Below, one piece after another: positions 13,201 through 63,900 of a DNA stretch of 64,000 nt. Source of the stretch: Micromonospora aurantiaca ATCC 27029 (lineage in GTDB: Bacteria; Actinomycetota; Actinomycetes; Mycobacteriales; Micromonosporaceae); the NCBI RefSeq assembly GCF_000145235.1, contig NC_014391.1, forward strand, positions 2,674,001 through 2,738,000, read 5' to 3'. Each line of letters starts with the position of its first letter. The first letter of the stretch is position 1. The position numbers and the translations under genes were made by a program. The notes below the pieces were generated by a model, which saw only the letters and a list, made by a program, of their open reading frames with translations, was not told the origin of the DNA and ran no database searches.

Positions 13201-16200
13201 CCGAGCACGGGCTGCTCGGCGCTGCCGTGGACCTGGCCGGCGACGACGAGATCGTGCTGACCGGCCGGATCTCCCCGACCACCCACCCCTGGCTGGCCGA
13301 CCACGTCGTCACCGGTGTGACGCTGGTCCCGGGCACGGCCCTCGTGGAGCTGGCCGTCCGCGCCGGCGACGAGGCGGACCTGCCGCGGCTGCGGGACCTG
13401 ACGGTGCTCGTGCCGCTGGTGCTCCCCGAGTCCGGCGCCATACGGATCCAGGTGCGGGTGCCCGCGTCGGAGTCCCCGCAGCGTCCCGTCGCCGTCTACT
13501 CCCGCCCCGACGACGATCCCGAGGCGGGCTGGACCCGGCACGCGGAGGGCGTGCTGGAACCGGCCACGGCCGACGAACCGCAGCCGGCCGCCTGGCCGCC
13601 CGCCGGCGCCACCGAGGTGGACCTGACCGGCTGGTATCCGGCGCTGCTCGAACACGGCCTGTCGTACGGGCCGGCGTTCCAGGGGCTGCGTCGGGTGTGG
13701 ACCGGCGAGGACGACGTCTTCGCCGAGGTGGTCCTGCCGGACGACGCGGCGACCGAGGCGGCGCGCTTCGGCGTGCACCCGGCGCTGCTGGACGCCGCCC
13801 TGCACCCGATCGGGCTGCTGCCCGGCACCGAGGAGTCGGGCGGGCCGCGCGTACCGTTCGCCTTCGAGGGCGTGCAGGTGCACGCCTCCGGCGCAAGGCT
13901 GCTGCGGGTGCGGTTGACCCGCAACGGCTCCGCGGTGCGGCTGACCGCCCGCGACGAGGCGGGCGCGCCGGTGGTGTCGGTGGACTCCCTCGTCCTGCGG
14001 GAGCTGACCGGCTTGGCCGCCCCGAGCGCGGCGTCGCGTTCCCTGTTCGAGGTGGCCTGGCAGGCCGAGGAGGCCGACCCGGTCGACGACGCGTCGGGCT
14101 GGGCGGTGCTGGGCGGGCCGGCCCTGCCGGGCGTCCCCGGCGGCCCCTCCGCCGAGACGATCCGGCAGCTGCGCGCCGCCATCGACGCCGGCATCGCCCC
14201 GCCGCGCCTGCTGCTCTTCACGCCGGCCGCGTCGCCCGCCGACGACGGCGACCCGGCGCGGACCGTCCGCACGGTCACCGCCGACGTGCTGGGCCTGGTG
14301 CAGGCGTGGCTGGCCGTCGACGCGCTGGCCGACTCGAAGCTCGCGGTGGTGACCCGGGGCGCGCTGGCCGTCCGCGACGGGGACCGGGTGACCGACCTGG
14401 CCGCGGCGGCGGTGTGGGGCCTGCTGCGCTCCGCGCAGTCCGAGCACCCGGGCCGCATCGTCCTGGCCGACGTCGACGACGCGATCGACCCCGGCACGCT
14501 GGGCGTCCTGGCCCGCTTCGCCGCGGACCCGGCCGGCGGCCAGTTGGCCGTCCGCTCGGGCGAGGTGTTCGTGCCGCGTCTGGTGCGTGCGGTCGCTGCG
14601 GCGTCGGTGGAGACGCGGGTCGTGGGTGACGGTGCGGTGCTGGTGACCGGTGGTACGGGTGCGTTAGGTGCGTTGGTCGCGGAGCACCTGGTGTCGGCGC
14701 ATGGTGTGCGCTCGCTGGTGCTGGTGTCGCGGCGCGGTCCGGAGGCCGCCGGTGCGGGTGAGTTGTCGGAGCGGTTGTCGGCGTTGGGTGCGTCGGTGCG
14801 GGTGGTCGCCTGTGATGTGACGGACCGGGACCAGGTGTTCGGTCTGGTGGCCGAGGTGGCCGCCGGGGGTCGGCTGGCAGGTGTGGTGCACACCGCTGGT
14901 GTGTTGGACGACGGTGTGGTGGAGGGGCTGACGGCGGAGCGGTTGGCGGGGGTGTTGGCGCCGAAGGTGTCGGCGGGTTGGTTCCTGCATGAGGCGACGG
15001 TGTCGCTCGCGCTGGATCTGTTCGTGGTGTTCTCGTCGGTTGCGGGTGTGCTGGGTTCGCCGGGTCAGTCGGGGTATGCGGCGGGTAACGCGTTCCTGGA
15101 CGGGTTGGCGGTGTATCGGCGGCAGCTCGGGTTGCCGGCGGTGAGTCTGGCGTGGGGGATGTGGGACACGGCAGGCATGGCCGCCTCGATCGGCGGCAAC
15201 GACCGGGCCCGTACGGCACGCGCCGGCCTGCGGCCGATGAACGCCCGCACCGGCCTGGAACTCTTCGATGCCGCCGTGGGGGCGGAGCGGGCGGTGCTGG
15301 TGCCGGCCGCGATCGACGTACCCGCGCTGCGGGCGGCAGCCGCCGGCGCGGTCGTACCGCCGATGCTGCGCAACCTGGTCGACGTGACGACGACCCGCCG
15401 CCGCGCCGGCCAGGGCGCCCCCGGCGGCTGGGCCGAGCGCCTCACCGGGCTCAGCGCCGAGGAGGGCCTCGCACAGGTCGACGAGCTGATCCGGGGCCTG
15501 GTCGCGCAGGTCCTCGGGCACGGCGGCGCCGAGGCGGTGCCGGCGGACCGGGCGTTCAAGGACCTGGGCTTCGACTCGCTGACCGCCGTCGAGCTGCGTA
15601 ACCGGGTGAACGGCGCGACCGGCCTGCGCCTCACCTCGACCCTGGTGTTCGACTACCCGTCCCCGCAGGTCCTGGCGGCCCACGTGTACGCGGAACTCGC
15701 CGGCACCCGGCCCGGTGCCGTCGCGGCCGACGAGGCGACGACCGGCGACGCCGACGAGGCGATCGCGATCGTCGGCATGGCCTGCCGCTACCCCGGCGGG
15801 GTGGAGTCTCCCGACGAGCTGTGGAGGCTGGTCAGCACCGGTGGGGAGGGCATCGGGGAGTTCCCGGCCGACCGGGGCTGGGACCTGGAGTCCCTGTACG
15901 ACCCGGACCCCGACCACGCCGGCACCTCGTACACCCGCCACGGCGGCTTCCTGTACGGCGCGGCGGAGTTCGACCCCGGCTTCTTCGGCATCTCGCCGCG
16001 CGAGGCCCTCGCCATGGACCCGCAGCACCGGCTGCTGCTGGAGGCGTCCTGGGAGACGTTCGAGTCGGCGGGCCTGGACCCGTCGGGCCTGCGGGGCAGC
16101 CGGACCGGTGTCTTCGCGGGCGTCATCTACCACGACTACTCGACGCGCCTGATGGAGACGCCCGAGGTCGAGGGCTACATCGGCACCGGCAACTCGGGCA

Positions 16201-19200
16201 GCGTGCTGTCGGGCCGGGTGGCGTACACGTTCGGGCTGGAGGGCCCGGCGGTGACCGTGGACACGGCCTGCTCGTCCAGCCTGGTGGCGTTGCACCTCGC
16301 GGTGCAGGCGCTGCGCAGCGGCGAGTGCGACCTGGCGCTGGCCGGCGGCGTGACGGTGATGGCCACGCCCGGCACCTTCGTGGAGTTCTCCCGGCAGCGG
16401 GGCCTGTCGGCCGACGGCCGGTGCCGGTCGTTCGCCGCGTCGGCCGACGGCACGGGCTGGTCCGAGGGCGTGGGCGTGCTCCTGGTGCAGCGCCTGTCGG
16501 ACGCCCAGCGTGAGGGCCGGCGGATCCTGGCGGTCGTACGCGGCAGCGCCGTGAACCAGGACGGTGCGTCGAACGGGCTGACGGCGCCGAACGGTCCGTC
16601 GCAGCAGCGGGTGATCCGGCAGGCGCTGGCGTCGGCGCGGCTGTCGCCGTCCGACGTGGACGTGGTCGAGGCGCACGGCACGGGTACGACGCTGGGTGAT
16701 CCGATCGAGGCGCAGGCCGTCCTGGCCACGTACGGGCAGGACCGGCAGGGGCGGGAGCCGTTGTGGCTCGGCTCGGTGAAGTCGAACATCGGGCACGCAC
16801 AGGCGGCTGCCGGTGTCGCTGGTGTGATCAAGATGGTCATGGCGATGCGCCACGGCCTCGTCCCGCCGACGCTGCACGTGGACGAGCCGTCCCCGCACAT
16901 CGACTGGTCGGCGGGGGCGGTGGCCCTGGCCACCGAGCCCACTCCGTGGCCGCGGGTGGACCGGCCGCGTCGGGCGGCGGTGTCGTCGTTCGGGATCTCC
17001 GGCACGAACGCGCACGTGATCATCGAGCAGCCGCCGGCCGGGACGATCGAGGGTGAGGTCGTCGCACGCGAGGTGCCGGCGGTCGTGCCGGTGCTGTTGT
17101 CGGCCCGCGACGTGGCCGGGCTGTCGGCGCAGGCGGGTCGGTGGGCGGGGTGGCTGGCGGCCGGCGAGGCTCCGCGTGTGGTGGATGTGGCGTGGTCGTC
17201 GGTGGCGTCGCGGTCTGTGCTGGAGCACCGGGCGGTTGTGTCCGGCGCGAGCCGGGACGAGCTGTTGGCGGGTCTCGCGGCCGTGGCGGCCGGCGAGCCG
17301 TCGGGAGCTGTCGTGACCGGCGCCGCCGGTCAGCGTGGTCAGCTTGCGCTGTTGTTCTCCGGTCAGGGTGCGCAGCGGGTGGGTATGGGCCGGGAGTTGT
17401 ATGGCGGGTTCCCGGTGTTCGCGGCCGCGCTGGACGAGGTGTGCGGACACCTCGACCCGCTGCTGCCGCGCCCGCTGCGGGAGGTGCTGTTCGCGTCGTC
17501 GGGCACGGCCGAGGCGGAGTTGCTGGACCAGACCGTGTTCACGCAGGCCGGTCTGTTCGCGGTCGAGGTGGCGTTGTTCCGTCTGGTGGAGTCGTTCGGG
17601 ATCGTTCCCGACGTGGTGGCCGGTCACTCGATCGGTGAGGTGACGGCGGCGTATGTGGCGGGGGTGTTGTCGCTCGCGGATGCGTGTGAGCTTGTGGCGG
17701 CGCGGGGTCGGTTGATGCAGGCGTTGCCGGCGGGTGGCGGGATGTTGGCGGTGGCGGCGGACGAGGCTTCGGTGGGGGAGTCGATCGCGGGGTTGGCGGA
17801 CGTCGGTGTTGCGGCGGTCAACGGTCCGGCTGCTGTGGTGGTGTCGGGTGCCGTCGAGGCTCTCGACGCGGTGGAGCGGGTCTGGCGTGGGCGGAGTGTG
17901 CGGACGCGCCGGTTGGCGGTGAGTCATGCGTTCCACAGTCCGCTGATGGAGCCGATGCTGGCGGAGTTCCGGGCGGTGCTGGAGGGGCTGGCCTTCGCAG
18001 CGCCGTTGTTGCCGGTGGTGTCGAATGTGACCGGTGCGCTGGCTGACGCCGAGGAGATCCGCAGCCCGGAGTACTGGGTGCGGCATGTGCGGGAGGCTGT
18101 GCGCTACGCCGACGGGGTGACCGCGTTGCGTGAGACGGGTGTGGACACGTTCCTGGAGGTCGGCCCGCAGAGCGTGCTGACCGCGATGAACGCCGACGTG
18201 CTCGCCGAGGACGCGCTCGCGGTGGCCGTGCAGCGCCGGGACCGGTCCGAGACGCAGGCGTTGCTGCACGCCCTGGCGGAGCTGCACGTCCACGGCGTCC
18301 CGGTGTCATGGACGCAGTGGTTCACCGACACCGGTGCCGCCCGGGTCGACCTGCCCACGTACGCCTTCCACCGCGAGCGGTACTGGCCCGAGCCGGCGAG
18401 CCGGCCGCGACAGACGGCGACCCACGGCGGCGACGCCGACTTCTGGAACGCCGTCAAACGCGGCGACCTGAACGCCCTCGCCGCGCAGTTCGGCGACGAC
18501 GGCACCGCCCTGGACGCCCTCACCCCGGCCCTGCCGGTCCTGTCGAACTGGCACCGGGCGCGTACGCAGCGGGCCGTCCTGGACGCGTGGTCGTACCGGG
18601 TCGGATGGAAGCGCACCGACATCACCGCCGAACCGGCGCGGCCCGGCGTGTGGCTGCTCGTGACGGCGCAGGACGACCTGGCGGACGGCACCCGGGCGGA
18701 GGCGGTGACCAAGGCCCTCGCCGAGGTCGGCGCCGACGTGGTCCGGCTCACCGTCGACCCGGTCGGCACCGACCGGGTGGGCCTCGCCCGACGGCTGGGC
18801 GACGCGCTGGCCGACGGCCCCGTCGCCGGCGTGCTCTCCCTGCTCGGCCTCCGCGACCAGCCGCACCCCGCCCACCCGGCCGTGCCGGTCGGGGCGGCCG
18901 CCACGCTGCTGCTGCTCCAGGCGCTGCACGACACCGGGGCGACGACCCGGCTCTGGTGCCTGACCCGGGGCGCGGTCAGCACCGGCGACGGAGACACCGT
19001 GCACGCCGTCGCCCAGAGCGGGCTCTGGGGCCTGGGGCTCGTGGCGGGCCTGGAACACCCCCACCTGTGGGGCGGGCTGGTGGACCTGCCCGAGCAGGTC
19101 GACGCGACGGCCTGGGACCGGCTGGTGCGGGTGGTGACCGGCGCCGGCGACGAGGACCAGCTGGCCGTGCGCCCCTCCGGGGTGTTCGTCCGTCGCCTGG

Positions 19201-20555
19201 TCCGCTCGGCACCTACCGCTCCCGACGCGGCGCAGCGGTGGCGGCCGTCCGGCACCGTGCTGGTCACCGGCGGCACCGGCGCGCTGGGCGCGCACGTGGC
19301 CCGCTGGGCGGCGGCCGAGGGGGCGGAGCACGTCGTGCTGACCAGCCGCCGGGGCGAGCGCGCCCCCGGGGCGGCCGAGCTGTGCGAGGAGCTCACCGCC
19401 CAGGGCGTACGGGCGTCGGTCGTGGCCTGCGACGTCGCCGATCGCGACCAGGTGGCGGAGCTGCTGGCCCGCCTCGACGAGGATCCCGCGCCGCTGACGG
19501 CCGTGGTCCACGCGGCGGGCGCCGGCGAGTCCGGGCTGATCGCCGACACCGACCTGGCCGCGTTCGCGGGCGTGCTCGACGGCAAGGTGGCCGGCGCGCT
19601 GCACCTGGACGCCCTGCTCGGCGACCGGCCGCTGGACGCGTTCGTGCTCTTCTCCTCCATCGCCGGGGTGTGGGGCAGCGGCGGGCAGTCCGCGTACGCC
19701 GCCGGCAACGCCTTCCTCGACGCGCTCGCGGAGCAGCGGCGCGGCCGGGGCCTGGCGGCGACGTCCGTGGCCTGGGGACCGTGGGCCGACGGCGGCATGG
19801 CCACCGGCGAAGCCCAGCAGATGCTGGCCCGGCGCGGCCTGACCGCCATGGCGCCGGCCGACGCCGTGCACGCCATGCGGTACGCCGCCGGCCTGCCCAG
19901 GGCGGCGCTGACCGTGGCGGACGTCGACTGGGCGGTCTTCGCCCCGGCGTACGCCTCGGCCCGCCCCCGGCCGCTGCTCGACGACATCGCCGAGGCCCGG
20001 GAGGCGCTGCACGCCCACGCCGGGGAGCAGCAGCCCGGCGCTGCCGATGCCCTGCGGGAGCACCTGCTCACCCTGCCCCGCCCCGAGCGGGTCCGGCACC
20101 TGGTCGACCTGGTCCGTACCCACGCCTCGGCCGTGCTCGGCCACGCGGGCACGGACCGGGTCAAGCCCCAGCGGGCGTTCAAGGAACTCGGATTCGACTC
20201 GCTGACGGCGGTCGAGCTGCGCAACCGACTCACCGGCGCCACCGGCCTGTCACTGCCCGCGACCCTCGTCTTCGACCACCCGACCCCGGCCGTGCTCGCC
20301 GAGAACCTGCTCGACGGCCTGCTGCCCGAGGCGGCGCAGGCGGACGACGGCGACCCGGCGGAGGCGGCCGTCCGGCAGACGCTCGCGGCGATACCGCTGG
20401 CCCGCCTGCGCGAGGCGGGGCTGCTGGACCTGCTGCTCAACCTCGCCGACGCCGACGGCGGTACCGGGGCCGAGCCCGCCGACGAGGCCCTGGACCTCGA
20501 CGACCTCGACACCGACACCCTCGTCAGGCTGGCGCTTGACGGAACCGATTCCTGA
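3..20555 (+). CDS. Modular type I polyketide synthase, four modules, 5' truncated (gene 1)
   Basis: This multimodular PKS extends a polyketide chain on ACP-bound phosphopantetheine arms in the cytoplasm. The reading frame is already open at the left edge, inside an AT domain, so the true start and the KS of the first module lie outside the window; about 6,850 residues are visible. Domain order is AT(partial)-DH-ER-KR-ACP, KS-AT-DH-ER-KR-ACP, KS-AT-DH-KR-ACP, KS-AT-KR-ACP, then a C-terminal docking tail. The three visible KS domains have TACSSS and HGTGT. All four ACPs have the GFDSL serine. Three ATs carry HAFH (malonyl); AT2 carries FAAH. It ends at TGA 20553-20555, 26 bp before gene 2, so the two are probably co-transcribed. 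An in-frame TTA codon lies in KR3. PKS identity is certain; the product is not identified. Confidence 0.97.
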   Translation, partial: GVLSLQDACLLVAARGRLMQALPSGGGMLAVAADEAAVAESIAGLTDRVGIAAVNGPASVVVSGAVDALDEVERVWQDRGARTRRLTVSHAFHSPLMEPVLERFRGIVERLTFAAPTLPMVSNVTGALADADEIRTPDYWVRHVREAVRYADGLAALRDAGVDTFLEVGPRSVLTAMTADALPGDDVLAVAAQRPDRPEAQALLHALAELHVHGVPVSWREWFADTGAARVDLPTYAFQRERFWPEVLPWRVGDVSGAGLGVAGHPLLGAAVRLAGDDEVVLTGRLSTSTHPWLADHVIAGAVVVPGTALVELAVRAGDEVGASRVRELTVAAPLVLPASGAVRVQVRVGAADEAAVRTVSVYSQPEDDETEWVRHADGLLEPVSTDEPGLGEWPPAGATEVDLTGWYPALAEHGLSYGPVFQGVRRAWTADGEAYAEVALPDGTAGEAGAFGVHPALLDAALHPVALLLVAEAAGGPRVPFAFEGVQVHASGARTLRVRLTRDGSGVRLVACDGSNAPVVSVDSLVLREMTATATRGAAARSLYEVTWQAEQIDGVDDLAGWAALGGAVPAALAELPVFADVATLAAAGTTARQVLLPVPTGDPGVAVPEAVRTLTGSVLDVLRAWLAADALAESKLVVVTRGAVAAADDDRVGDLAAAAVWGLLRSAQSEHPGRIVLADIDGELTAATLAVLAGAAVDPSVSGGQLAVRGERTLVPRLARPAGDELTPPPGPWHLAPVTGGTLDGIAPVPAAPAELGEDQVRIAVRAAGVNFRDVLIGLGMYPDPAAVLGSEGAGVVVEVGPGVTDLVPGDRVLGMFELGFSPQAVAHRQRIARMPADWSFTQAASVPLVFLTAYYALRDLADLRAGESVLIHNGAGGVGMAAIQLAHHLGATVHATASPGKWGVLRELGVAEERIASSRTTEFEQTFGAATGGAGVDVVLDALAGEFVDASLRLLPRGGRFVEMGKADVRDPEAVAAGHPGVVYRAFDLNEAGSTRIGEMLTELLDLFARGALRPLPVRAWDVRQARQALRHVSQARHVGKVVLRIPAPVDPEGTVLVTGAAGTLAGVLARHLVATGQARRLLLASRRAPGRDDAYATLLRELTDAGADVTAVAVDVSDPAQVTELVAGIDPAHPLTAVVHTAGVIADATIGSLDESALRTVLAPKVDAGWVLHEATAHLDLSAFVLFSSVAATLGSPGQGNYAAANAFLDALAEYRREQGLPATSIAWGMWATSSTMTAHLDGDDQQRLRRVGMSRLSPAEGAELFDAALPAARPVVVAARLHVTGEASGVPPLMRHLLRGGGRRRTAGDRPTAGASWRERLDGLSEADARQALVDLVCGQAATVLGHASAQSVPAARAFKDLGFDSLTSVELRNRLGAATGLRLTATLAFDHPTPARLAEHLFAQLGPATGTGATVRTVVTADADEPIAIIGMACRYPGGVATPEQLWQLVTSGADAVGDFPADRGWDLDRLYGTDGDQAGGTVTHQGGFLYDAADFDAGFFNISPREALAMDPQQRLLLETAWESFEYARIDPAALSGTATGVFVGAASSGYATSGRDDLDGLEGHLLTGTAGSVASGRVAYMFGLEGPAVTVDTACSSSLVALHLAAQALRGGECDMALAGGVALMAQPGMFSEFSRQGGLAPDGRCKAFAAGADGTGWAEGVGMLLVERLSDARRNGHRVLAVLRGSAVNSDGASNGLTAPNGPSQQRVIRQALENARLDPADVDAVEAHGTGTVLGDPIEAQAVLATYGQDRADGEPLWLGSIKSNIGHSQAAAGVAGVIKMVLAIRHGVLPPTLHVDQPSPHVDWSAGAVALLTEARPWPAVDRPRRAAVSSFGISGTNAHTIIEQAPDEPAPATPAPAGHVPGLVGPAAVPLPVSGRSPRALRAQAARLGERLAGDAGLDPRDLGFSLATQRAHHPYRAVVVAADRDDALARLAALTDGDSSPAGADAASKVVFVFPGQGSQWTSMALDLMETSPVFRQRMGECAEELSRLVDWSLEDVLRQAPGAPPLDRVDVVQPALFSVMVSLAQLWRSCGVEPAAVVGHSQGELAAACVAGALTLAEAARLVVARSRGLLAIAGRGGMVSVPLPAADTERLIAPWRGSLSVAALNGVAVTVVAGDSASVAELLAHCAERDVRARQVAVDFAAHSGHVDPIRDEVTAGFGTVDPRTSTVAFHSTVTGEPIDTAGLDADYWYRNLRETVRLAPVVEQLIEQGFRTFVEVSPHPVLKIAVQDALDRAAGGGVVVGSLRRDEHGPRQLLANLGELHVAGVPVDWSRVFAGSGATPVDLPTYAFQRDRFWPALDRSATGDVSGAGLGAAGHGLLGAAVRLAGDDEVVLTGRLSASTHPWLADHVVGGAVVLPGTALVELAVRAGDEVGTSRVRELTVAAPLVLPNPGAVRVQVRVGAADGSGTRSVAVHSQPDGDPGDSWTRHADGLLEQATDEPTLGSWPPAGGTEVDLAGWYPALAERGLAYGPAFRGLRRLWTAGDEAYAEVALPDEAADDAAGFAVHPALLDAALHPVGLLTAERSGGPRVPFAFEGVQVHASGARTLRVRLTRAGSRVRLVAGDESGAPVVSVESLAMREMTDATGAEAAQRSLFEVTWPVEAVTPARDVTGWALLGDGPAPAGLATPVFPTVDELTAAVAAGTVEAPRALVVPVPAGTPEGDLPDEVRTATARVLAVLHRWLESEALAGTTLVVLTRAAVAATPADAMRDLPGAAVWGLLRSAQSEHPGRIVLADVDGDLTPATLAVLAAVAENPSPTGGQVAVRGDEVRTPRLGRPAGQAADELVPPDGLWRVGAVSPGTLDGVGMVPATSVALDAGQVRIAVRAAGVNFRDVLIGLGMYPDPAAVLGSEGAGVVIEVGPGVTDLVPGDRVLGMFEPAFAPEVIATRDLVARIPAGWSFAQAASVPVVFLTAYYALRDLADLRAGESVLIHNGAGGVGMAAIQLARHWGATVYATASPGKWGVLRELGVAEERIASSRTTEFEQTFGAATGGAGMDVVLDALAGGFVDASLRLLPRGGRFVEMGKADVRDPETVAAGHPGVVYRAFDLNEAGHRRIGEMLTELLDLFARGALRPLPLRAWDVRQARQALRHMSQARHIGKVVLRVPAPADPDGTVLVTGAGGALAGVFARHLVATGQARHLLLASRRGPEHYRELVDELTRAGARVTAGTADVTDPAQVTRLLELVDPAHPLTAVVHTAGVIADATIGSLDESALRTVLAPKVDAGWVLHEATAHLDLSAFVLFSSVAATLGSPGQGNYAAANAFLDALAEYRREQGLPATSIAWGLWATSSAMTAHLGGSEHRKAIRATSAPLTDRQGVALYELARQRDAAHLVLMNLPPASRPTGQNVPSLLRDLVRAGGPARRAVGRGLADTASVRDRLATLGPAERRSHLLDLVATSVAAVLGHRSAETVDAQRAFKELGFDSLTSVELRNRLSAATGLRLPATVAFDYPTPVVLAEFLDRELGGAATVDRPVAAGTAAALDEPIAIIGMACRFPGDVQTPEQLWDVVTAGTDVISPFPTDRGWNLDDLRAGDQDPDAVPRQGGFLHDAAQFDAAFFGISPREALAMDPQQRLLLETSWEAFERAGIDPHSARGSSTGVYVGLIYHDYASQAAGGTDDLDGHVGNGSAGSVASGRISYLFGLEGPAVTVDTACSSSLVALHLATQALRQDECRLALAGGVSVMSTPGMLTEFSRQRGLSPDGRCKAFGAGADGTGFAEGVGMLLLERLSDAQRNGHRVLAVVRGSAVNQDGASSGLTAPNGPAQQRVIRQALANARLATTDVDAVEAHGTGTALGDPIEAQALLATYGQGRPQDHPLWLGSVKSNIGHAQAAAGVAGVIKMVLAMRHGILPPTLHAEKPSPHIDWTAGSVALLTEARPWPAVDRPRRAAVSSFGISGTNAHTIVEQAPEPAPAQAAPATGVPGDLVACVLSARDAAALHEQARRLRTLVDGEPDLTVADVGRALATARSAFEHRAVLLPGDRAGLLAALGALADDEPSAAVVQGIARSGRTAVLFSGQGAQRAGMGRELYGAFPVFAAALDEVCAHLDPLLPRPLREVLFAGVGTPEAGLLDQTVFTQAGLFAVEVSLFRLIESLGVVPDLVAGHSIGEIAAAHVAGVFSLADACALVAARGRLMQALPAGGGMLAVAAAEDAVAESIVPFADRVGVAAVNGPTAVVVSGAAEALDEVQRAWTDRGVRTRRLTVSHAFHSPLMEPMLAEFRQVLDGLTFHWPVLPIVSNLTGRIADPDEIGTPDYWVRHLRQTVRFADGVASLRERNVRTFLELGPDAVLAGMVGACLPDDDAATVVATLRPGRPEPASLVHALAELYAHGTPVTWTALLPAGARPVDLPTYPFQRQRFWPAVGRLRAGDVSGAGLGVAEHGLLGAAVDLAGDDEIVLTGRISPTTHPWLADHVVTGVTLVPGTALVELAVRAGDEADLPRLRDLTVLVPLVLPESGAIRIQVRVPASESPQRPVAVYSRPDDDPEAGWTRHAEGVLEPATADEPQPAAWPPAGATEVDLTGWYPALLEHGLSYGPAFQGLRRVWTGEDDVFAEVVLPDDAATEAARFGVHPALLDAALHPIGLLPGTEESGGPRVPFAFEGVQVHASGARLLRVRLTRNGSAVRLTARDEAGAPVVSVDSLVLRELTGLAAPSAASRSLFEVAWQAEEADPVDDASGWAVLGGPALPGVPGGPSAETIRQLRAAIDAGIAPPRLLLFTPAASPADDGDPARTVRTVTADVLGLVQAWLAVDALADSKLAVVTRGALAVRDGDRVTDLAAAAVWGLLRSAQSEHPGRIVLADVDDAIDPGTLGVLARFAADPAGGQLAVRSGEVFVPRLVRAVAAASVETRVVGDGAVLVTGGTGALGALVAEHLVSAHGVRSLVLVSRRGPEAAGAGELSERLSALGASVRVVACDVTDRDQVFGLVAEVAAGGRLAGVVHTAGVLDDGVVEGLTAERLAGVLAPKVSAGWFLHEATVSLALDLFVVFSSVAGVLGSPGQSGYAAGNAFLDGLAVYRRQLGLPAVSLAWGMWDTAGMAASIGGNDRARTARAGLRPMNARTGLELFDAAVGAERAVLVPAAIDVPALRAAAAGAVVPPMLRNLVDVTTTRRRAGQGAPGGWAERLTGLSAEEGLAQVDELIRGLVAQVLGHGGAEAVPADRAFKDLGFDSLTAVELRNRVNGATGLRLTSTLVFDYPSPQVLAAHVYAELAGTRPGAVAADEATTGDADEAIAIVGMACRYPGGVESPDELWRLVSTGGEGIGEFPADRGWDLESLYDPDPDHAGTSYTRHGGFLYGAAEFDPGFFGISPREALAMDPQHRLLLEASWETFESAGLDPSGLRGSRTGVFAGVIYHDYSTRLMETPEVEGYIGTGNSGSVLSGRVAYTFGLEGPAVTVDTACSSSLVALHLAVQALRSGECDLALAGGVTVMATPGTFVEFSRQRGLSADGRCRSFAASADGTGWSEGVGVLLVQRLSDAQREGRRILAVVRGSAVNQDGASNGLTAPNGPSQQRVIRQALASARLSPSDVDVVEAHGTGTTLGDPIEAQAVLATYGQDRQGREPLWLGSVKSNIGHAQAAAGVAGVIKMVMAMRHGLVPPTLHVDEPSPHIDWSAGAVALATEPTPWPRVDRPRRAAVSSFGISGTNAHVIIEQPPAGTIEGEVVAREVPAVVPVLLSARDVAGLSAQAGRWAGWLAAGEAPRVVDVAWSSVASRSVLEHRAVVSGASRDELLAGLAAVAAGEPSGAVVTGAAGQRGQLALLFSGQGAQRVGMGRELYGGFPVFAAALDEVCGHLDPLLPRPLREVLFASSGTAEAELLDQTVFTQAGLFAVEVALFRLVESFGIVPDVVAGHSIGEVTAAYVAGVLSLADACELVAARGRLMQALPAGGGMLAVAADEASVGESIAGLADVGVAAVNGPAAVVVSGAVEALDAVERVWRGRSVRTRRLAVSHAFHSPLMEPMLAEFRAVLEGLAFAAPLLPVVSNVTGALADAEEIRSPEYWVRHVREAVRYADGVTALRETGVDTFLEVGPQSVLTAMNADVLAEDALAVAVQRRDRSETQALLHALAELHVHGVPVSWTQWFTDTGAARVDLPTYAFHRERYWPEPASRPRQTATHGGDADFWNAVKRGDLNALAAQFGDDGTALDALTPALPVLSNWHRARTQRAVLDAWSYRVGWKRTDITAEPARPGVWLLVTAQDDLADGTRAEAVTKALAEVGADVVRLTVDPVGTDRVGLARRLGDALADGPVAGVLSLLGLRDQPHPAHPAVPVGAAATLLLLQALHDTGATTRLWCLTRGAVSTGDGDTVHAVAQSGLWGLGLVAGLEHPHLWGGLVDLPEQVDATAWDRLVRVVTGAGDEDQLAVRPSGVFVRRLVRSAPTAPDAAQRWRPSGTVLVTGGTGALGAHVARWAAAEGAEHVVLTSRRGERAPGAAELCEELTAQGVRASVVACDVADRDQVAELLARLDEDPAPLTAVVHAAGAGESGLIADTDLAAFAGVLDGKVAGALHLDALLGDRPLDAFVLFSSIAGVWGSGGQSAYAAGNAFLDALAEQRRGRGLAATSVAWGPWADGGMATGEAQQMLARRGLTAMAPADAVHAMRYAAGLPRAALTVADVDWAVFAPAYASARPRPLLDDIAEAREALHAHAGEQQPGAADALREHLLTLPRPERVRHLVDLVRTHASAVLGHAGTDRVKPQRAFKELGFDSLTAVELRNRLTGATGLSLPATLVFDHPTPAVLAENLLDGLLPEAAQADDGDPAEAAVRQTLAAIPLARLREAGLLDLLLNLADADGGTGAEPADEALDLDDLDTDTLVRLALDGTDS
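4290..10475 (+). other. PKS module M2: KS-AT-DH-ER-KR-ACP, the one branched-extender candidate
   Basis: KS 4290-5570 (Cys 4809). AT 5890-6780 has GHSQGE (6159-6176) and FAAH (6465-6476). This puts it in the methylmalonyl-type clade, unlike the malonyl GHSIGE/HAFH ATs elsewhere, although FAAH is not the canonical YASH. DH 6990-7780 (His 7089, Asp 7578). ER 8400-9360 (GAGGVG near 8850). KR 9390-9960 (Tyr 9828) is B-type with the same IAD variant as KR1. ACP 10180-10450 (Ser 10332). The predicted unit is CH2-CH(R), with R most likely methyl. The ER has LGMYP; a Tyr at about this place has been linked to 2S alpha-methyl products, but I am not certain of the alignment. Confidence 0.93.
10509..15720 (+). 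other. PKS module M3: KS-AT(malonyl)-DH-KR(B)-ACP
   Basis: KS 10509-11790 (Cys 11022). AT 12096-13000 has GHSIGE near 12375 and HAFH at 12681. DH 13200-14000 has [10 protein letters not shown] (His 13302) and LLDAALHP (Asp 13791). KR 14620-15180 has a full LDD motif (14904-14912) and Tyr 15075, so it is B-type. ACP 15420-15700 (Ser 15576). The expected unit is an alkene, E if the usual B-type KR plus DH rule holds. A TTA leucine codon lies at 14664-14666 in the KR nucleotide-binding loop. Confidence 0.94.
14664..14666 (+). other. In-frame TTA leucine codon (possible bldA-type control point)
   Basis: The codons around 14661 read gcg tta ggt within the TGGTGALGA nucleotide-binding loop of KR3. 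The near-identical loop in KR7 uses ttg. TTA is the rarest leucine codon in high-GC actinomycetes, and in Streptomyces its translation depends on the bldA tRNA. It is the only in-frame TTA I noticed, but I could not scan exhaustively. Confidence 0.75.
15753..20340 (+). other. PKS module M4: KS-AT(malonyl)-KR(A1)-ACP
   Basis: KS 15753-17030 (Cys 16269). AT 17341-18240 has HAFH at 17925. No DH follows: after the [11 protein letters not shown] linker comes a KR structural subdomain (about 18430-19230) and then the catalytic KR (19250-19900). The KR has Lys (DGKVAG), [13 protein letters not shown] and Tyr 19695. It lacks LDD and carries the diagnostic Trp, so it is A-type, and A1 because Gln rather than His occupies the A2-specific site. 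ACP 20040-20330 (Ser 20199). Product: a retained hydroxyl of the L series. Confidence 0.94.
20345..20552 (+). other. C-terminal docking domain of gene 1 (class 1b-like)
   Basis: After ACP4 the protein ends in a helix-forming stretch containing [20 protein letters not shown]. An acidic tail with [15 protein letters not shown] follows. This layout resembles class 1b (PikAIII-like) tails and fits the N-terminal helix of gene 2. The class call is made by eye. Confidence 0.7.
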
Positions 20556-20571
20556 CCGTTGTCCCCAGTAC

Positions 20572-20575
20572 GGAG
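20572..20575 (+). promoter_or_regulatory. Ribosome binding site of gene 2 (start-deciding)
   Basis: GGAG lies 6 nt before ATG 20582 but only 3 nt before the adjacent ATG 20579, so I prefer 20582. The 26-bp gap after gene 1 (20556-20581) holds no promoter or terminator that I can see. Confidence 0.65.
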
Positions 20576-20581
20576 CTCATG

Positions 20582-50392
<29,811 letters not shown>

Positions 50393-50404
50393 AAATGGTG
50401 TCGT

Positions 50405-50425
50405 ACGACCGTTGTCGGCGGTCGT
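50405..50425 (+). other. Small inverted repeat after gene 2
   Basis: ACGACCG (50405-50411) pairs with CGGTCGT (50419-50425) across a 7-nt loop, just after the gene 2 stop codon. It overlaps a 10-bp palindrome (50400-50409). It could be part of a terminator or mRNA end structure, or chance in GC-rich DNA. Confidence 0.35.
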
Positions 50426-50471
50426 GACACGCCGGGCCGGGCGGGTCCGCGCACTCGCCCGGCCGCACCCC

Positions 50472-50498
50472 GCGAGGGCGGTGCGCCGCACCGCTCGC
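50472..50498 (+). terminator. Candidate intrinsic terminator hairpin of gene 2
   Basis: GCGAG (50472-50476) pairs with CTCGC (50494-50498). Inside it, CGGTGC (50479-50484) pairs with GCACCG (50488-50493) around a 3-nt loop. This gives 11 pairs with a 2-nt bulge, about 80 bp after the stop. There is no U-tract, which is common among actinomycete terminators but weakens the call. Confidence 0.45.
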
Positions 50499-50532
50499 AG
50501 GGCGGGTCGGCCCAGCCTGCGCCCCCGCCACC

Positions 50533-50564
50533 TAGGGGCACCCGTAGGGGCACGCTAGGGGTTG
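50533..50564 (+). promoter_or_regulatory. Three TAGGGG direct repeats, candidate activator site
   Basis: TAGGGGCAC occurs at 50533 and 50545, and TAGGGGTTG at 50556, so starts are 12 and 11 bp apart, about one helical turn. The last copy overlaps a -35-like hexamer. Direct repeats at this spacing are typical of SARP-family sites. The complementary CCCCTA core also resembles ACCCCT-type boxes that I recall for LAL (large LuxR) regulators of polyketide clusters. The regulator is not in the window. Confidence 0.55.
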
Positions 50565-50591
50565 TGACCGCCGTCCGGCGACAATTACCTT
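50562..50591 (+). promoter_or_regulatory. Putative promoter of gene 3
   Basis: TTGTGA (50562-50567) and TACCTT (50586-50591) are separated by 18 bp and lie in the only AT-richer stretch of the 349-bp gap. Transcription would start near 50598 and leave a leader of about 140 nt before ATG 50742. In that leader I see only weak hairpins and no riboswitch that I recognise. Confidence 0.5.
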
Positions 50592-50726
50592 TCGTCCGGC
50601 GCGTAAGACCTGGTGGGGGGCTGAAACGCCATTTTGTCTGGCAATTCGTGGTCGGCTGAATGGGTTTGGATCTTCGCGGCTTGTGGCGTCCGTGGACGGT
50701 ATTGGGTCGCTGTTTCTCTCCGACCC

Positions 50727-50733
50727 GAAGAGG
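50727..50733 (+). promoter_or_regulatory. Ribosome binding site of gene 3 (start-deciding)
   Basis: GAAGAGG lies 8 nt before ATG 50742. It supports that start over in-frame codons as far up as TTG 50634, whose extra residues do not resemble a docking domain. Confidence 0.8.
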
Positions 50734-50741
50734 TGGCGTCA

Positions 50742-60881
<10,140 letters not shown>

Positions 60882-60912
60882 CCGGCATGTCGCACACCTC
60901 GAACCCCGATAC

Positions 60913-60916
60913 GGAG
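60913..60916 (+). promoter_or_regulatory. Ribosome binding site of gene 4
   Basis: GGAG lies 7 nt before ATG 60924. The 42-bp gap after gene 3 contains no terminator or promoter that I can see, so genes 3 and 4 are probably co-transcribed. Confidence 0.75.
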
Positions 60917-60923
60917 TGGCCCG

Positions 60924-63900
60924 ATGCCCACTGAGGCAGAGTTCCTCGACTACCTCCGGCGTGCGACTGCCGACCTGCGCGACGCGCGTCGGCGGGTGCG
61001 AGAGGTGGAGGCCAAGGACCGCGAGCCGATGGCAGTCATCGGCATGGCGTGCCGGTTCCCGGGCGGCGTGTCCAGCCCGGCGGAGCTGTGGGACCTCGTC
61101 GACCGGGGCGGCGACGGGGTGGGCGACTTCCCGGCCGACCGGGGCTGGGACCTGGAGCGGCTCTTCGACGTCGACCCGGACAACCCGGGCACGTCGACCA
61201 GCAGCCAGGGTGGCTTCCTCTACGACGCGCCGCAGTTCGACCCGGGCTTCTTCGGCATCAGCCCCCGCGAGGCCCTGGCGATGGACCCGCACCAGCGGCT
61301 GCTGCTGGAGACCTCCTGGGAGGCGTTCGAGCACGCCGGCATCGACCCGCAGGCGCTGCGCGGCAGCCGGACCGGCGTCTTCGCCGGGGTCATGTACCAC
61401 GACTACGCGTCGCGGGTGCTGGACCTGCCCGACGGCGTCGAGGGCTACATCGGCACCGGCAACTCCGGCAGCGTGGTGTCCGGGCGGGTGGCGTACACAT
61501 TCGGGCTGGAGGGCCCAGCGGTCACTGTGGACACGGCGTGCTCGTCGTCGCTGGTCGCCGTGCACCTCGCCACGCAGTCGCTGCGCCAGCGGGACTGCGA
61601 CTTCGCCCTCGCCGGCGGCGTCACCGTGATGTCCACCCCTGGCACGTTCGCCGACTTCTCCCGCCAGCGTGGCCTGGCCTCGGACGGCCGCTGCAAGTCC
61701 TTCGCCGCCGCCGCCGACGGCACCGGCTGGTCCGAGGGCGTCGGCGTGCTGCTCCTGCAACGGCTCTCCGACGCTCGCCGCGACGGCCGCCGGATCCTCG
61801 CCGTCGTGCGGGGCAGCGCCGTCAACCAGGACGGCGCCAGCAGCGGGCTCACCGCGCCCAACGGACCGTCACAGGAGCGGGTCATCCGGCAGGCTCTCGC
61901 CAACGCCCGGCTCTCGCCGGCCGACATCGACGTGGTCGAGGCGCACGGCACCGGCACCACCCTCGGCGACCCCATCGAGGCACAGGCACTGCTGGCCACG
62001 TACGGGCAGGACCGGGGCGACGGCGGGCCGCTCTGGCTGGGCTCGGTCAAGTCGAACCTGGGCCACACTCAGGCTGCCGCCGGTGCCGCCGGCCTGATCA
62101 AGATGATCGAGGCGATGCGGCACCGCACCATGCCCGCCACCCTGCACGTCGACGAGCCCTCCCCGCACATCGACTGGTCCGCCGGGCAGGTCTCGCTGCT
62201 GACCGAGGCACGCACGTGGTCGGCCACCGACCGGCCGCGCCGGGCCGCCGTGTCGTCCTTCGGCATCAGCGGTACGAACGCGCACGTCATCCTGGAGGAG
62301 GCGCCCGTCGACGACGCCCCGTCCACGGAGGAGGCCCCGTCCGCCGCCGACGCGCCGGTGGCGCTTCCGCTCGCCCCGGTGTTCCTCTCCGCCCGTACGC
62401 CCGAGGCGCTCGCCGGGCAGGCCGGCCGCTGGGCCGACCACCTCGCCCGCGTCGACTCCCCGCGCCCGGTCGACGTCGCGGCCTCCTCGGTCAGCCGCGC
62501 GGGACTGGAGCACCGCGCGGTCGTCCTGGCCGGCGACGCGGACGACCTGCTCGCCGGGCTGCGGGCCCTCGCCGCAGGCGAGCCGGCCGGCACCGTCACC
62601 ACCGGTGCGTCGGCGCCGCGCGGCCGGGTGGCCTTCCTCTTCTCCGGTCAGGGCGCGCAGCGCGCCGGTATGGGTCGTGAGCTGTACGGGGCGTTCCCGG
62701 TGTTCGCCGCGGCCCTGGACGAGGTGTGTGCTCACCTGGATCCGCTGCTGCCGCGTGCGCTGCGGGAGGTGTTGTTCGCCGGGGCGGGTACGCCTGAGGC
62801 GGGGCTGCTGGACCAGACGGTGTTCACCCAGGCGGGGCTGTTCGCGGTCGAGGTGGCCCTGTTCCGGTTGGTCGAGTCGTTGGGTGTCGTGCCGGACCTG
62901 GTGGCCGGGCACTCCATCGGTGAGATCGCGGCGGCGCATGTGGCGGGTGTGTTCTCCCTGGCCGACGCGTGTGCGCTGGTCGCGGCGCGGGGTCGGCTGA
63001 TGCAGGCCCTGCCGGCGGGCGGCGGCATGCTCGCCGTGGCGGCCGACGAGGCCGCGGTGGCCGCCTCCCTGGCGGGGCTGCCCGGCCGGCTGGACGTGGC
63101 CGCCGTGAACGGCCCCGCCGCCGTGGTGGTGGCGGGCGACGCCGAGGCCCTCGACGAGGTGCAGCGGGTGTGGTCCGAGCGGGGCGTGCAGACCCGCCGC
63201 CTGCGGGTCAGCCACGCCTTCCACAGCGCGCGGATGGACCCGATGCTGGCCGAGTTCGCGGCCGTCGCCGAGGGGCTGACGTTCCGGCCGCCGACGATCC
63301 CGGTGGTGTCGAACCTGACCGGCCGCGTCGCCGACGCCGACCAGCTCTGCGACCCGGGCTACTGGGTGCGCCACGTACGCGGCACGGTGCGCTTCGCCGA
63401 CGCCGTCGACTGCCTGCGCGCCGGGGACGTCGACACCTACCTCGAGGTCGGACCGAACGGCGTCCTGACCGCCATGGCGCAGAACTGCCTCGCCGAGCGC
63501 TCGGACGACGAACCGGCGCCCCTGCTGGTGTCCGCGTCGCGCCACGACCGCCCCGAGCCGCAGGCCCTCCTGGAGGCCCTCGCAGCGCTGCACGTGCATG
63601 GCGTGACCGTCGGCTGGGCGGACCTGCTCGGCCGGGCCGGCGGCCGGCACCTGGACCTGCCGACGTACGCCTTCCAGCACCAGCGCTACTGGCTGGAGCC
63701 GGCGGGCCGCTGGACGGACGTGTCCGGGGCGGGCCTCGGCGTGGCCGGGCATCCGCTGCTCGCCGCGGCCGTCTCCGTGGCCGGCGCGGACATGGTGGTG
63801 CTGACCGGCCGCCTGTCGACGTCGACGCACGCGTGGCTCGCCGACCACGTCGTCTCCGGCGCGGTGATCGTGCCGGGCGCCGCCCTGGTGGAGTTGGCGG

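Noticed and set aside
15753..17030. Possibility that some KS domains are KSQ loading or non-condensing KS
   Set aside because: Every visible KS has TACSSS and both catalytic His motifs.
50634..50741. Upstream TTG start for gene 3
   Set aside because: The extra 36 residues do not resemble a docking domain, and a good ribosome binding site precedes ATG 50742.
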